Below, piece by piece: positions 21,836 through 32,379 of a stretch of DNA of 44,844 bases. A program made the position numbers and the translations under genes. Each line of letters starts with the position of its first letter. Position 1 is the stretch's first letter. Where the stretch lies: assembly GCF_014201875.1 (NCBI RefSeq), contig NZ_JACHFL010000026.1, positions 1 to 44,844 of the forward strand, in the 5' to 3' direction. This DNA is from Deinococcus humi. GTDB lineage: Bacteria > Deinococcota > Deinococci > Deinococcales > Deinococcaceae. The notes below the pieces were generated by a model. The model had not been told where the DNA came from, ran no database searches, and saw nothing but the letters and a program-made list of their open reading frames with translations.

Positions 21836-22891
21836 CTACGCCCTGGCTGAGAGGAGGGCTACCTGCGCCTGCCACTCCCCGAACACCTCCCGCAGAACCC
21901 CTTCCGGCACGCGGGCCAGATAAGGACGCGCCAGTTCATGCAGCAGCACGAAGCGTACGCCCTGTGAGTCGGCCTTCTTGTCGCGGGCCATGTATGGCAT
22001 CACGTCCTCGAAGGTGAGACGGAACAGGGGCGCAGGCCGCTGCCAGTTCAGAAAAGCCAACGTGTGCGGCGTCAGGTCCGCACCGCCCACTGCGTGGGAC
22101 AGCAGCGCAGCGTAATGCATCCCGTAACCCACAGCCTCGCCGTGCGTGACCGCGTGATTGGTCACCGCCTCCAGCGCGTGCGCCAGCGTGTGGCCGAAGT
22201 TCAGATACGCCCGCTCACCCTGCTCAGTGGGGTCACGGGTCACGACGCCGGCTTTCACGGCAATGGCATCGGCCAGGGTGTCTTCGAGATTCATGCCGCC
22301 GGGTTTGAACTGGGGCGAGAGAACACGCTCCAGCAAACTGGGGTCCGAAATCAGACCATGCTTGTAGGCCTCAGCAGCGCCCTCGCGGAATACGGCGTCG
22401 GGCAGCGTTGTGAGTGTGTCGGTGTCACACCATACCGCTCTTGGGGGATGAAAAGCGCCCACCAGATTCTTGCCCTCGGGCAGGTTGACACCGGTTTTGC
22501 CCCCCACTGCCGCGTCGACCATGCCCAGCAGCGTCGTGGGGAGCGTGTAGAAGGCCACGCCGCGCAGATAGCTGGCCGCCGCGAAGCCCGCCAAATCGGT
22601 GGCCGCGCCGCCGCCCAGACCCACGACCGCCCCGTCGCGGGGGATGTTGGCGGCAGCCAGCCGGGACAGCACGCTGCCCAGCACCTCAAGCGTTTTGCAG
22701 TCGTCGCGCGCAGGTACCTCGATGGTCACAGTGGGGGAGAGGCTGGCCCGTACCGCCTCCACGAACTGTGCTGGAAGGTCTGCCGGATGAATCAGCGCGA
22801 TGTGGCGTTGCGGAACCTGCAGTCGAGACAATAGGCCTGAGCCAATCTCCACCCCATACGCCTGCGGCCCGCCGACCTCAATCCGTCGCAC
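21836..22891 (-). CDS. aroB: 3-dehydroquinate synthase
   Basis: Second shikimate step: an NAD- and Zn-dependent enzyme converting DAHP to 3-dehydroquinate. The 351-residue product shows [12 protein letters not shown], then [20 protein letters not shown] and [19 protein letters not shown], the NAD and substrate sites. Metal ligands fit EAYKHG (E), [11 protein letters not shown] (H) and [15 protein letters not shown] (H). The frame runs open 105 nt further upstream into aroK, but that stretch is unlike AroB. The GTG at 22891 starts right at the first strand (RRIEVGG) and gives the normal length. It overlaps aroK by 14 nt, so it is co-translated with it. Confidence 0.95.
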   Translation of the reverse strand: MRRIEVGGPQAYGVEIGSGLLSRLQVPQRHIALIHPADLPAQFVEAVRASLSPTVTIEVPARDDCKTLEVLGSVLSRLAAANIPRDGAVVGLGGGAATDLAGFAAASYLRGVAFYTLPTTLLGMVDAAVGGKTGVNLPEGKNLVGAFHPPRAVWCDTDTLTTLPDAVFREGAAEAYKHGLISDPSLLERVLSPQFKPGGMNLEDTLADAIAVKAGVVTRDPTEQGERAYLNFGHTLAHALEAVTNHAVTHGEAVGYGMHYAALLSHAVGGADLTPHTLAFLNWQRPAPLFRLTFEDVMPYMARDKKADSQGVRFVLLHELARPYLARVPEGVLREVFGEWQAQVALLSARA

Positions 22892-23471
22892 GGTCCGCCA
22901 ACGCTTCGGGGGCCTCGGCCCAGGCGTGGGCAGCGTCGGACCAGTTCCAGAGGCGCTCGATGATCTCCTCCACGATTTCCTCAGAGGGCCGGCCATCGCT
23001 GTGAACGTGGATGGTGCCCTGGCGATACACGCCCTCGCGCTCGTCCATCAGGCTGCGGATGCGGCCCAGGGGGTCCTCGGCGCGCAGCAGCGGGCGGTCA
23101 CTGTGCTTGGTGCGCTGGTACACGGTTTCGGGCGTGGCCCACAGAACCACCACCGGGCCACGTTCCAGCAGCGTGCGGCGGTTGGCCTCATGAATGAACG
23201 TGCCGCCGCCCAGGCTGATGACGGCGTGTTCCAGCCGGGAGACGCGGCGCACCACCTCGGCCTCGCAGGAGCGGAAGTAGCCCTCGCCCTCCTGTTCAAA
23301 CACCTCGGGGATGCTCTTGCCCACCACCCGCGTGATCAGCTTGTCGGTGTCCACGAAATGCAGTGCCAGGGCGCGCGACAGCTCCCAGCCCACCCGGCTC
23401 TTTCCAGTCCCCATGAAGCCAGCCAGCGCCACCCAGTCGACTGGGCGTTCGATCAGGCCCGTACTCCACAT
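22878..23471 (-). CDS. aroK: Shikimate kinase
   Basis: Fifth shikimate step: phosphorylates shikimate with ATP. From the ATG at 23471 the product is 197 residues, the normal size. It has Walker A GFMGTGKS at 18-25, VDTDKLI (D41, D43) binding Mg2+ and shikimate, GGG at 88-90 and DRPLL in the lid region. The frame is open upstream to a GTG at 23639 that overlaps the aroC stop (TAGTG), giving a 56-residue N-terminal extension of no known family. No start has a well-placed Shine-Dalgarno; GGAGGAG lies about 19 nt before the ATG. The short form is preferred on family length, with the start uncertain. Confidence 0.92.
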   Translation of the reverse strand: MWSTGLIERPVDWVALAGFMGTGKSRVGWELSRALALHFVDTDKLITRVVGKSIPEVFEQEGEGYFRSCEAEVVRRVSRLEHAVISLGGGTFIHEANRRTLLERGPVVVLWATPETVYQRTKHSDRPLLRAEDPLGRIRSLMDEREGVYRQGTIHVHSDGRPSEEIVEEIIERLWNWSDAAHAWAEAPEALADRATD

Positions 23472-23638
23472 GGGTGACAGTCTAGAGGACTCCTCCGTGT
23501 GCGGGGTAACAATGGCACGGTCTGGAGGTTCGGACGGGGCAGCCAGGAGCGCCTGAAGCTCGTGCTCCACGCATTCGGTCAGTCCCACCAAGGTTGCCTC
23601 AGAGCGGGGCGACACTGTGCTGACCTCTCCCAGTGCCA

Positions 23639-24787
<1,149 letters not shown>

Positions 24788-24795
24788 ATGGGCCG

Positions 24796-24801
24796 ACTGT
24801 A
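24796..24801 (-). promoter_or_regulatory. -10 box of aroC, leaderless type
   Basis: TACAGT on the minus strand with an 8-nt spacer before the aroC ATG. It sits downstream of the pilQ terminator, which gives the aro genes a promoter of their own. Confidence 0.4.
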
Positions 24802-24863
24802 GCGCCCACCCTCTGCCTGCCAAGGGGCCATGCCCAAACAGGGCGGGACGCGGCAGGGGCCGC

Positions 24864-24894
24864 AAAAAGCCCCCCTCCTGTATACGGAGGGAGG
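24864..24894 (-). terminator. Terminator of the pilM-Q operon
   Basis: On the minus strand, CCTCCCTCC (24894-24886) pairs with GGAGGGGGG (24878-24870), a 9-bp stem with one G-U, then CTTTTTG. It is 20 nt past the pilQ stop. Confidence 0.85.
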
Positions 24895-24914
24895 CGGGAA
24901 GGCCGGGCGCGACT

Positions 24915-27170
24915 TTACTTGACGATGTTTCCGGTAATGACCACCAGCAGCTGGGTCTGCTCTTTCTTGGTGGTTTCCTTGCCGAACAGGCCGCCGATCA
25001 CGGGAATGCTCGACAGGAAGGGCACGCCGTCGTTGTTGCGGGTTTCTCTGGTCTTGAGCAGGCCGCTTAGGAGCAGCGTCTCACCGCTCTTGAAGGTCAG
25101 GGTGGTCTGCGCTTCGCTGTTGGTGAACTGCAGCAGGTTGGGCACGGTCGAGGCGGTGATGGCGGTAGTCAGATCGTTGACCTGGCCGCGTACGCGCATG
25201 GTGATCGAGCCGTCTGGTGCCACCTGGGGGTTGTAGAAGTCCAGGTTCACGCCGTAGTCGATCTGCTTCTGAATCCCAGGGACGTTGGCGGCCGCCGAGG
25301 GAATGTTGATCTCCAGCCGTCCGCCGGACTTGATGGTGGCTGCCGCGTCAGCGGAGGCGTTCTGGGTCTGACCCGCGCTGCCCAGCGAACGCTGGCCGCT
25401 CTGCATGGTGATCGCGCCGTCGTAAACGCTCTTGGACAGGCCCTGGTTCTGCAGGGTGTTCAGGGTCGCGCCCAGGTTAAAGCCCATCAGGCTCTGGGTG
25501 GGATTGAAGGCTGCGCCCAGGCCACCGCCCCCCGCTGAGACAGTGAAGCCGCCAAAGCCTACCTTCCAGTCAATGCCCAGGCTACGGCCTGCCGATTCGG
25601 TGATTTCCTGAATGCGGACCTGCACGTTGATCTGCGGCACTTTCTGGTCCAGCTGAGGAATCAGCTGGGCCACCTGCTCGACCTGGGCCACTGTGCCGCG
25701 CACGATTACGGTGTTGGTGCGCTTGTCGGCGATGATGGTGGCGGCCTGGGTGGTGGCCGCGCTGTCTGTCCCAGCGGTTCCCGCGGCCTGGGATTGCAGC
25801 GGAGCATTAGCGACGGGACCGCTGGTGTAGGGCTGCCCGGTGATCGGGTTAATCAAGGTGGCGTTGGGGGTCAGGGTGTTCGGGGTCACGTCCCGCGCCA
25901 GAGTGCCTTCCAGAGTGGCCTTCACTTCCTCGGCGCTGGCATTGATCAGCGTGAAGACGCGCTGCACGGTGCTGGCAGCCACCGGCGCGGGCTGATCCAC
26001 CTGACCCAGCAGGGCCAGCGCGGCGCTGAGCTGATCCTGGGCCCCGCTAATCACCAGCCTCTCGGTGGTGCCGATGGGCGTGACTTTGAGGCCCGGATAC
26101 TGCGCGGCCAGGAACTTGGTCACGTCTTCGGATTTTCCTTTGGCGGAGTAGACCTGGACCGACGTCTTGGGGTCCAGGGCGACGCTGACAGGGCGGTCGA
26201 CCTGAGCCAGCAACTTGAAGGCTTCCCCCAGCTGGTCCTCAGGGCCGCTGACGACCACCTGTCCGGTGGTGCCCATTGCAGACACCTTGAGGCCAGGGTA
26301 CTGCGCGCCCAGCAGGCCCACCACGTCTTCCTGACGGCCATTGACGCTGTACACCCGCTGGACATTGGGAATCGGGGTGGGCTTGACCACGGCGGGGGCC
26401 GACGCCTGGGCGGCGATGATCTGCGAGAGCAGTCGCTCGACCTGGGCCACTTCCTGGTTGGTGCCCCGGATGATCACGCTGTTCGAGGCCGGCTCGGCGA
26501 CGATCCGCATGGTGGGCGAATCCAATACGATTTCCTCCTGGCTGGCCTCAGTGGTGGTGGCCTGCGCTCCGGCAACGTTGGCTCCCGCCGGAGCCGCATT
26601 GGTCTGGCTGCTCGTGATCTTGCGCAGGCTCCCGAAGGACAGCTTGAGCTGGCGCTCGGTGTCGGCGGCGCTCAGGCTGGCGGGCAGTTTGACAATCTTC
26701 TGGATAGGCTTGATGCCCACCCGCAGCACAGTCTTGCCGCCAATGCCCAGCGACTCGTAGCTCAGGCCGTAGATGTCCAGCACCAGGGGCCAGACCTCGT
26801 TGAAGGGCTTGTCTTTGAACGAGTAGGACACGACGTTGCCCATGCCCGTCGCTGCAGCGCCGGTGGGCGCCGCGACACTGTTGGCCAGCAACACGCCGTC
26901 CACCGAGGGTTCGATGATGATCTCGTACCCCGCGCTCATGGCCAGGGCGACGAGCATGGAGGCTAGATCGCTGCCCGCACGGCGGACTTCGAAGGTGACC
27001 TTGGCGACCGAAAGCTGAGGGTCGGAGACGATGGTCTGTGCGGGGCTGGCGCTGATGGCGGGTTTGGGAGTGGCGTTACTAGGCGTGGCGGGAACAGTCT
27101 GGGCGGGGGCGGTCTGCGCGGCGGCCATGCCGAGCGCGGCGGTCAGCAGGAGGGCATAACGGTTCATCAT
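24915..27170 (-). CDS. pilQ: Type IV pilus/competence secretin PilQ
   Basis: Outer-membrane secretin forming the gated channel for type IV pili and DNA uptake. From the ATG at 27170 the product has 751 residues: signal peptide (NRYALLLTAALGMAAA), an N0-like domain, a degenerate region, two near-identical 60-residue modules (about 271-394), another N1-type repeat, then the secretin core ending VPFLSSIPVIGGLFG and LLVVITGNIVK. The ATG has AAAGGTGA 9 nt upstream; a GTG 12 nt earlier overlaps the previous stop (GTGA) and is the alternative start. Last gene of the pil operon. In Deinococcus the same machine serves natural transformation. Confidence 0.93.
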   Translation of the reverse strand: MMNRYALLLTAALGMAAAQTAPAQTVPATPSNATPKPAISASPAQTIVSDPQLSVAKVTFEVRRAGSDLASMLVALAMSAGYEIIIEPSVDGVLLANSVAAPTGAAATGMGNVVSYSFKDKPFNEVWPLVLDIYGLSYESLGIGGKTVLRVGIKPIQKIVKLPASLSAADTERQLKLSFGSLRKITSSQTNAAPAGANVAGAQATTTEASQEEIVLDSPTMRIVAEPASNSVIIRGTNQEVAQVERLLSQIIAAQASAPAVVKPTPIPNVQRVYSVNGRQEDVVGLLGAQYPGLKVSAMGTTGQVVVSGPEDQLGEAFKLLAQVDRPVSVALDPKTSVQVYSAKGKSEDVTKFLAAQYPGLKVTPIGTTERLVISGAQDQLSAALALLGQVDQPAPVAASTVQRVFTLINASAEEVKATLEGTLARDVTPNTLTPNATLINPITGQPYTSGPVANAPLQSQAAGTAGTDSAATTQAATIIADKRTNTVIVRGTVAQVEQVAQLIPQLDQKVPQINVQVRIQEITESAGRSLGIDWKVGFGGFTVSAGGGGLGAAFNPTQSLMGFNLGATLNTLQNQGLSKSVYDGAITMQSGQRSLGSAGQTQNASADAAATIKSGGRLEINIPSAAANVPGIQKQIDYGVNLDFYNPQVAPDGSITMRVRGQVNDLTTAITASTVPNLLQFTNSEAQTTLTFKSGETLLLSGLLKTRETRNNDGVPFLSSIPVIGGLFGKETTKKEQTQLLVVITGNIVK

Positions 27171-27178
27171 GGCTTGGC

Positions 27179-28651
27179 TCACCTTTGGTCCAGTTCGAGA
27201 GTTTTGAGGTCATTGCCCAGGCTCAGCACAGCGCTGGTGGCGCTGACTTCCTTGACGGTGACCTGAGAATCGGGCAGTGTCTGGCCCACGGCAACGACCA
27301 CGTAGCCGTCCTGGCCCCGGAAGATGGCGGTGTTGATGGGGCCGAGCACGGCGGCGTTGAAGGCCAGCTGCCGTTTCTGCACGAACTGCTCGAGCTGGCT
27401 TGCGGCAGGGGCGGGTTCCGCCGTGTCCTGGTCTTGTGCAGCGGCGTCCTGGCCGAGCGCGGTGATGACCTGTGGTATGCCGGGGACCGGGCGGCTGGTG
27501 GCCGTGCTGTTTGCCGTGGCTGAACCAGCAGCGGACGGGTTTGCAGAGGGCGACGCGGCGGGTCTGGACACCGCGGTCGGGACGCGGGTCACGCTGGGCA
27601 CGTTCATCCCGGCAATGGGCGGTGCGATGGGTTTGGGCGGTTTGGGGGCGGTGACGACCACATTGCCCTGCGGAGTGGTGCGGGTCGGGCTGCCCGCAGC
27701 ATTCGGGGTTCTGGAGGCAGCCGCGCTTGAGCCCGTTGTTCCCACGGTGCTACCGCCGATCACGGTCACGCCAGAATCACCGCTGGTGCCGGCGATGGTG
27801 CGGTCCGGCGTGCTGCCCGAGACCGTCGCTCCAGAGCCCGTGCTGTCAGGGATAGCGGGGCTGACCAGACCGGTGCTGCCGTCCCCACCGGGGATGACGG
27901 GCAGGCCGCTCAGGCTGCCGGATGAGGCCCTGACGCTGCCGCCTGCGCCGGGGATCGGGGTGATGGCCAGCGGTCCGGCGCTGCTGGGTGTGATCGGGGT
28001 GATCTGAACATCGCTGTTCTGGTCCCCGGAGGAGGAGGGGATGGACGTGCGGTCTGGTGTGATTGGTGTGCTGACGCTGACTGACGTGCTCGCCGTGGTC
28101 TGAGCGCTCTCGTCCAGCTTGAGGGGCCGGAAGGGGTTGTTGCTAGGAATGGCAGCGATGCTGGCCTGTGGGTTGATCCCGCCCGGCGTGGTGGAGTCCG
28201 TGCTGACTGCGTCGCTGACCTCGGGGGTGGGGAAGGGGGGAATGACCTCGATTTCCACCGGCCGATTGGGTTGCACAGCCAGCGTTCCGGGCGTCCCTGC
28301 ACTGCCTGGATCAGTCTCGCCGCTGCCTGAAGCGACGGGGCGGTCTGAGGGCAGACCGGTGTCTGTTCCAGGCAAGGCCGCAGCTGCCGCAGGAGTACGG
28401 TCGGCAGTTGCAGTCCCGTTGTTGGCCCCTGAGGTAGTGGTCTCAGCTGCTGTGCTGCCGGTCTCGGGCTCGATAGCGTCGGTGCCAGTCTCTGCTGAGC
28501 CTGCGCTGGACGGCGCACTTCCCTGTTCGGGCAGGGCGCTCGCCGCCCGGCTGTTGGTCCAGACGTACCACGCGCCGATCAGGGCCACCATCAGCAGCAG
28601 TAGCAGCAGCAGTTTCATCTCGCGGGAGAGTTTGATGGGCGCGCGGGTCAC
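27179..28651 (-). CDS. PilP/PilW-like inner-membrane adaptor with a very long linker
   Basis: A 490-residue bitopic protein: short basic N-terminus, one membrane helix (LLLLLLLMVALIGAWYVW, about 14-31), then some 370 residues dominated by S, T, G, P and A, and a compact C-terminal domain (about 410-490) with NTAIFRGQDGYVVVAVGQTLP and SATSAVLSLGNDLKTLEL. The last part resembles the beta domain of PilP/GspC-type proteins that contact the secretin. Its place between pilO and pilQ is where PilP sits in many bacteria and PilW in Thermus. Which name applies cannot be decided here. The stop overlaps the pilQ GTG by 4 nt and its start overlaps pilO. Confidence 0.75.
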   Translation of the reverse strand: MTRAPIKLSREMKLLLLLLLMVALIGAWYVWTNSRAASALPEQGSAPSSAGSAETGTDAIEPETGSTAAETTTSGANNGTATADRTPAAAAALPGTDTGLPSDRPVASGSGETDPGSAGTPGTLAVQPNRPVEIEVIPPFPTPEVSDAVSTDSTTPGGINPQASIAAIPSNNPFRPLKLDESAQTTASTSVSVSTPITPDRTSIPSSSGDQNSDVQITPITPSSAGPLAITPIPGAGGSVRASSGSLSGLPVIPGGDGSTGLVSPAIPDSTGSGATVSGSTPDRTIAGTSGDSGVTVIGGSTVGTTGSSAAASRTPNAAGSPTRTTPQGNVVVTAPKPPKPIAPPIAGMNVPSVTRVPTAVSRPAASPSANPSAAGSATANSTATSRPVPGIPQVITALGQDAAAQDQDTAEPAPAASQLEQFVQKRQLAFNAAVLGPINTAIFRGQDGYVVVAVGQTLPDSQVTVKEVSATSAVLSLGNDLKTLELDQR

Positions 28652-29283
28652 TGGGTTCCTCCTGGGTCACTGGGCGCTGCGGCAGGCGCCTGTGGATCGT
28701 CCGTGGCCTGCGCGCTGGCCTGGGCCGGGTCAAAGGTGTACACGGTCAGGCCCAGGGTGCCTTCCAGTTCAGGATCAAAGCTGGTCGCACTGGGCAGCTG
28801 CAGTGCCACGTTGCTGACGGTGGTGAAGCGGCCGGCGGTTTCCAGGGCGCGCAGGGTCTCGAAGATCTGGGTGAACTTACCGCTCATGCCCACGTTCAGG
28901 CCGATGGGCCGCACGCCGCCGGGCAGTCCGGTGGCCGCGCCGCCACCCTGGACCGAGAAGGTGTTGAGGGTGGCCCCGGTGGCCGCCGTGGTGCGGCGCA
29001 GTTCATCGAGGACCGCGCCGAAGTTGGCGGCGCTGGGCAGAGCCGTCAGGAATTCTTGCTGGTCTGTGCGCAATTCGGCGACACGTTCACGCAGTGCGGG
29101 CAGCCCCTGGGACGCCGAACGCATGAGGGTCACGCGGGTCTGGAGGGGTTCAAGCTGGCCTTGCAGATCCGTGATCTGCTGCTGCCGGGGCTGGAAGCGC
29201 AGGACGAACCACAATGCGAGCACCAGCATACAGACGGCCAGTACGATTAGAAACAGATTTCGGGGAGAGAGTTTAGTTGACAC
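28648..29283 (-). CDS. pilO: Type IV pilus assembly protein PilO
   Basis: Inner-membrane alignment-complex protein of 211 residues. It has a short cytosolic tail, a membrane helix (LFLIVLAVCMLVLALWFVL), a coiled-coil stretch (QQITDLQGQLEPLQTRV to ELRTDQQEFL) and a ferredoxin-like periplasmic domain with FTQIFETLRALETAGRF. It pairs with PilN and links PilM to the PilP-like protein. The GTG at 29283 has AAGGAG 7 nt upstream and overlaps pilN by 11 nt; a longer in-frame start inside pilN is rejected. The C-terminal 25 residues are A/P/Q-rich and look disordered. Confidence 0.88.
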   Translation of the reverse strand: MSTKLSPRNLFLIVLAVCMLVLALWFVLRFQPRQQQITDLQGQLEPLQTRVTLMRSASQGLPALRERVAELRTDQQEFLTALPSAANFGAVLDELRRTTAATGATLNTFSVQGGGAATGLPGGVRPIGLNVGMSGKFTQIFETLRALETAGRFTTVSNVALQLPSATSFDPELEGTLGLTVYTFDPAQASAQATDDPQAPAAAPSDPGGTQ

Positions 29284-30010
29284 TGCCCGCTCCTTGTGCC
29301 GGCGAGGCTGCTGGCGCGGCAGAGGCCGTTCCGGGAGCAGGCTGCAAGGCCGCAGCCGGGGTTTCTTCGCCGGCAGGTGGGGCGCCCACGATTCCGATGC
29401 TGGCCGTGAAGGTGTATTGCGGTTTGGCTTCCACGCTGCCGCCCTGGGCCAGCTTGTCCTGAGCGGCGCTCTGCAACGACTTGAAGTTGACGCCAAAATT
29501 GGGACTGTTCTCGTAGAGCTTCAGGAAGTTCACGACGGCCTCCTGACTGCTGGCCGTGCCGCTCACGTCGATCTCACGCGTGACGGCCTTGCCCGTATAG
29601 ATGCCGCCCTGCTGCAAGCTGCTGAGGTTATTGGCGTCCATTGCCCGAATACTCAGTGAATTGACGGCCACGCTGCTGTCGCCGGGGAGCTGCTCGGTGA
29701 AGGTGGCCAGATCGTTGGTCCAGTACGTCTTGCCGGTCTTGAGCTGCTCGGCGATGGCCGTGACCTGCTCCAGTGACCGGGCCTCGGCCGTCAGGGTGTC
29801 GAATTCCTGCTTGGCCGGGGTCAGGGCGGCCACCTCGCCGTTGAGGGCATCAAGTTCGCGGTTCAGGTCGCCGACGCGGGTGGCCGTGACGACCTCAGGA
29901 ATCAGGATGGCGGCCACCGTCAGTGGGACGAGGGCGTAGGTGGCGTAACGCCACGCGCTGGGTGCGGATTGCTTACGGTACTGGGCGGGGAGCAGGTTGA
30001 TTTCAACCAC
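29273..30010 (-). CDS. pilN: Type IV pilus assembly protein PilN
   Basis: A 245-residue inner-membrane protein. It begins VEINLLPAQYR, the conserved PilN motif that docks into the groove of PilM. A membrane helix (YALVPLTVAAILIPEVV) is followed by a coiled coil (DLNRELDALNGEVAALTPAKQ) and a periplasmic domain. The last 40 residues are A/P/G-rich. It starts at GTG, overlapping pilM by 8 nt, and ends overlapping pilO by 11 nt, so the three are tightly coupled. The motif and order leave little doubt. Confidence 0.92.
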   Translation of the reverse strand: MVEINLLPAQYRKQSAPSAWRYATYALVPLTVAAILIPEVVTATRVGDLNRELDALNGEVAALTPAKQEFDTLTAEARSLEQVTAIAEQLKTGKTYWTNDLATFTEQLPGDSSVAVNSLSIRAMDANNLSSLQQGGIYTGKAVTREIDVSGTASSQEAVVNFLKLYENSPNFGVNFKSLQSAAQDKLAQGGSVEAKPQYTFTASIGIVGAPPAGEETPAAALQPAPGTASAAPAASPAQGAGSVN

Positions 30011-31181
30011 GGCTGCCCACCCCCCGGAGCGCCAGGCCCAGCGGCACGGTGAACTCAGGCGCGTTGGTCTGGAGGTAACCGGTATCCACGCCCGCCTGAT
30101 CGGTCTGCACGGTCAGCCAGGGACTGGCGATTTCCACCCGGAAGCCCAGCGCGTCACTGATGGCTGCTGCCAGCCCGCGTAGTTTCGCGCCGCCCCCCGC
30201 CAGGAAGGTCCGGTCAATGACCACGTCACCGCTCTGGACCCGGTAGAACTCCAGCGAGCGGCGGATCTCGGTAATCAGGTCGCCCAGCACCGGACGCACC
30301 ACCTCGAACACGCGGGCCGGGCTGTACTGTTCGCGGGCCATGTCGAAGTTCAGCAGGTCTTCCTCGTCCTCGGTGGGGGTGGTCGCTGTGGCGTAGCCCA
30401 GCTTGACGTCCTCGGCGGCGCTGAAGTCCAGATCAAAAGACTTTTGCAGCGCCGTGGTGAAGTCGTCGGCGGCCACATTGATGTTGCGGGCCATCAGCAC
30501 CCGGTCCCCACGCACCAGATTGATCACCGAGCTGCTCGCGCCGATCTCCATCACCAGGGCCACCTCGCCGGATTCCGTGTAGTTGCTGCCGGTCAGGGTG
30601 CTCTTGGTCAGGTGTTCGCCCAGCAGGTTCCCGCGTAGGGCGCGCAGGGTCGCGAAGCTCTTCAGGTCGATCACGGTGGGTTCCAGCCCCGCCAGTCGCA
30701 GCACTTCGATCTGCCGCGCCACGGCTTCGCTGGGGGCGGCGGCGATTACCACTTCCAGCTGGCCGTCCTCCGGAATGGTGGCCGGATCATCGAGAATGTC
30801 GAAATCCAGGCTGACATCGTTGATCGGATACGGGATGTAGCGCTCGGCCTCCCACTTGATGGCTTCCTGAAGGTCCTTGCGGTCCATCTTGGGCACCATG
30901 ATGTTGCGCGTGACCGCCGACTGGTTGGGCACGGCGGTCACGGCGTAACGGGTGGTGATGCGGTGTTCGGCCAGCAGGTTGCGCAGTTCGGTGGCGACCG
31001 CCTGGGGTTCAACGACCAGACCGTCCTGCATGCTGCCAATGGGTGTGGGCGTCATGATGGCGTGCAGCAACGAGGGCGGCGAACCGGCCCGCAGCGACAC
31101 CACCTTGATGGCGCTGGTGCCGATTTCCACCCCGAGCGCAGCGGGACGCGGGTTGAGCAGACGTTGTACGAAACTAGACAT
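30003..31181 (-). CDS. pilM: Type IV pilus assembly ATPase PilM
   Basis: Actin-like cytosolic protein of 392 residues that binds ATP and the N-terminus of PilN, and anchors the pilus machine. Visible actin-fold motifs are LGVEIGTSAIKVV at 16-28 (phosphate 1), VALVMEIGASSSVINLV in the middle (phosphate 2) and FLAGGGAKLRGLA near 336-348 (adenosine). IKWEAERYIPYPI is a family signature. GGAGGGAGA lies directly upstream of the ATG, a strong Shine-Dalgarno. First gene of pilM-N-O-(P/W)-Q. Confidence 0.95.
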   Translation of the reverse strand: MSSFVQRLLNPRPAALGVEIGTSAIKVVSLRAGSPPSLLHAIMTPTPIGSMQDGLVVEPQAVATELRNLLAEHRITTRYAVTAVPNQSAVTRNIMVPKMDRKDLQEAIKWEAERYIPYPINDVSLDFDILDDPATIPEDGQLEVVIAAAPSEAVARQIEVLRLAGLEPTVIDLKSFATLRALRGNLLGEHLTKSTLTGSNYTESGEVALVMEIGASSSVINLVRGDRVLMARNINVAADDFTTALQKSFDLDFSAAEDVKLGYATATTPTEDEEDLLNFDMAREQYSPARVFEVVRPVLGDLITEIRRSLEFYRVQSGDVVIDRTFLAGGGAKLRGLAAAISDALGFRVEIASPWLTVQTDQAGVDTGYLQTNAPEFTVPLGLALRGVGSRG

Positions 31182-31602
31182 TCTCCCTCCAGATCAAGGT
31201 GGTTTTTATCAGGTGCTCATCTGGCGGGAGCTGTTCCAGACGCGAAAAGAGAGGAAAGGACGGCGGACGTCGGGGCGGGAAACTGGGGCTGCCATAAGCT
31301 CCCCCATGCAATCATCCGGGTGCTTACCGAACTCTGACATGGTCAAAAGTCATGCTGGCGCGGCCCGGTGGCCTGACGCCTCGGGGCAGGTTCTCAGGCC
31401 GCCCAGTTCTAAGACGTACGGCGTTCCTGAAACGCTTCTACTTTAAGAAATGCATGAAGCAAGCTTGAGAGACCTCAAATGTTTCCGGCTCCGGTGTGTT
31501 CTGCCTAATACGAATCGATGCCCTGAGGGTCGTAAAGAGAAATAGAAGGTCTGGCCGCCAGCACTGGGATTTTGTCGGTGCTGACGGCCGACCGCCTACG
31601 GC
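31182..31602. other. Non-coding gap upstream of pilM
   Basis: 421 nt between pilM and the lipoprotein gene. It must carry the pilM promoter on the minus strand, but I find no convincing -35/-10 pair. It holds a palindrome TGACATGGTCA at 31335-31345, a small stem TTGAG/CTCAA at 31465-31478, and is richer in A+T from about 31430 to 31560 than the genes around it. Open frames here are short and lack Shine-Dalgarno sites. Confidence 0.5.
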
Positions 31603-32358
31603 CTATCTTTCCCGCAGGTCTGGACCAAAAACGCGAACTTGGCCTTGCGGGCTGACGGTCACCACGTCACCGCCCACCAGTCCGATTCTCCCTGGCCCGT
31701 GCTGGACGCGGCCTACGACTCCGCCTGCCGCATCCAGTCGTTGCAGCTCACCGTTGCTCAGGCGATAACTGCCAAAGGCGCTGACGATGCCCGGCACGTC
31801 CGCCGACCGGGCACCGCTGGGAGTGGGGCGCAGGTACGGGCCCGCCCCACTTTCCAGCACCACGCCGTCGCCCACTCGGACCAGTTTGCCGCCTAGCAGC
31901 GCGTAATCCTGGCCATTGCCACCCGTAATGGCCGCCGCGGGAGCGCCGATCACGCCGCGCGTCGGCGCTCCAGCGTAGGTCACGGCGGTGCCGTCCTCGC
32001 GGTAGGCGCGGGTGTTGCTCAGGGCCACCACCCGTCCCACCATCACCGTCTGCGCGGCGCGGTCAAGCGTGATGACCGCCCCCAGACTTGGGATGGCGGC
32101 CCAGGCGTCCCCGCCGTTCCAGCCCACGTCCACCGCCAGGGGCAGGCCAGGGCAACTGACGCGGTAGGAGGGCGCACGTGCCACGCAGGCCCTTCCGCCC
32201 GATACCCACGCCGCGCCCTCGGGGGCAAAAGCGGCCCGGAAGGCGGGATCGGCGGGTGTGGCAACCACAACTGGGTCAGCGGGTTGAGGCTGTGCCGGGG
32301 CGGGGGCGCAGGCCATCAACGGCAGCAGTCCGCAAGACAGGGTGAGAAGGCGGCGCAT
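31603..32358 (-). CDS. Probable lipoprotein, unknown function
   Basis: From the ATG at 32358 the protein has 251 residues with a lipoprotein signal: MRRLLTLSCGLLPLMAC, lipobox LMAC, then a P/A/Q linker. It should be lipidated at C17 and face the periplasm. The mature part is rich in short strands and Gly turns with repeated D-G-x or V-x-V units, which suggests a small beta-propeller-like fold, but I recognise no family. The frame is open 66 nt further upstream, but only this start gives a proper signal peptide. It is divergent from the next gene, with 34 nt between the two ATGs. Confidence 0.75.
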   Translation of the reverse strand: MRRLLTLSCGLLPLMACAPAPAQPQPADPVVVATPADPAFRAAFAPEGAAWVSGGRACVARAPSYRVSCPGLPLAVDVGWNGGDAWAAIPSLGAVITLDRAAQTVMVGRVVALSNTRAYREDGTAVTYAGAPTRGVIGAPAAAITGGNGQDYALLGGKLVRVGDGVVLESGAGPYLRPTPSGARSADVPGIVSAFGSYRLSNGELQRLDAAGGVVGRVQHGPGRIGLVGGDVVTVSPQGQVRVFGPDLRER

Positions 32359-32379
32359 GGAACCCATTGTTCCCGGCGT

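Noticed and set aside
31335..31345. TGACATGGTCA considered as a radiation/desiccation response motif
   Set aside because: Too short and lacking the flanking TTATG/CATAA-type arms, so it is only noted as a palindrome.
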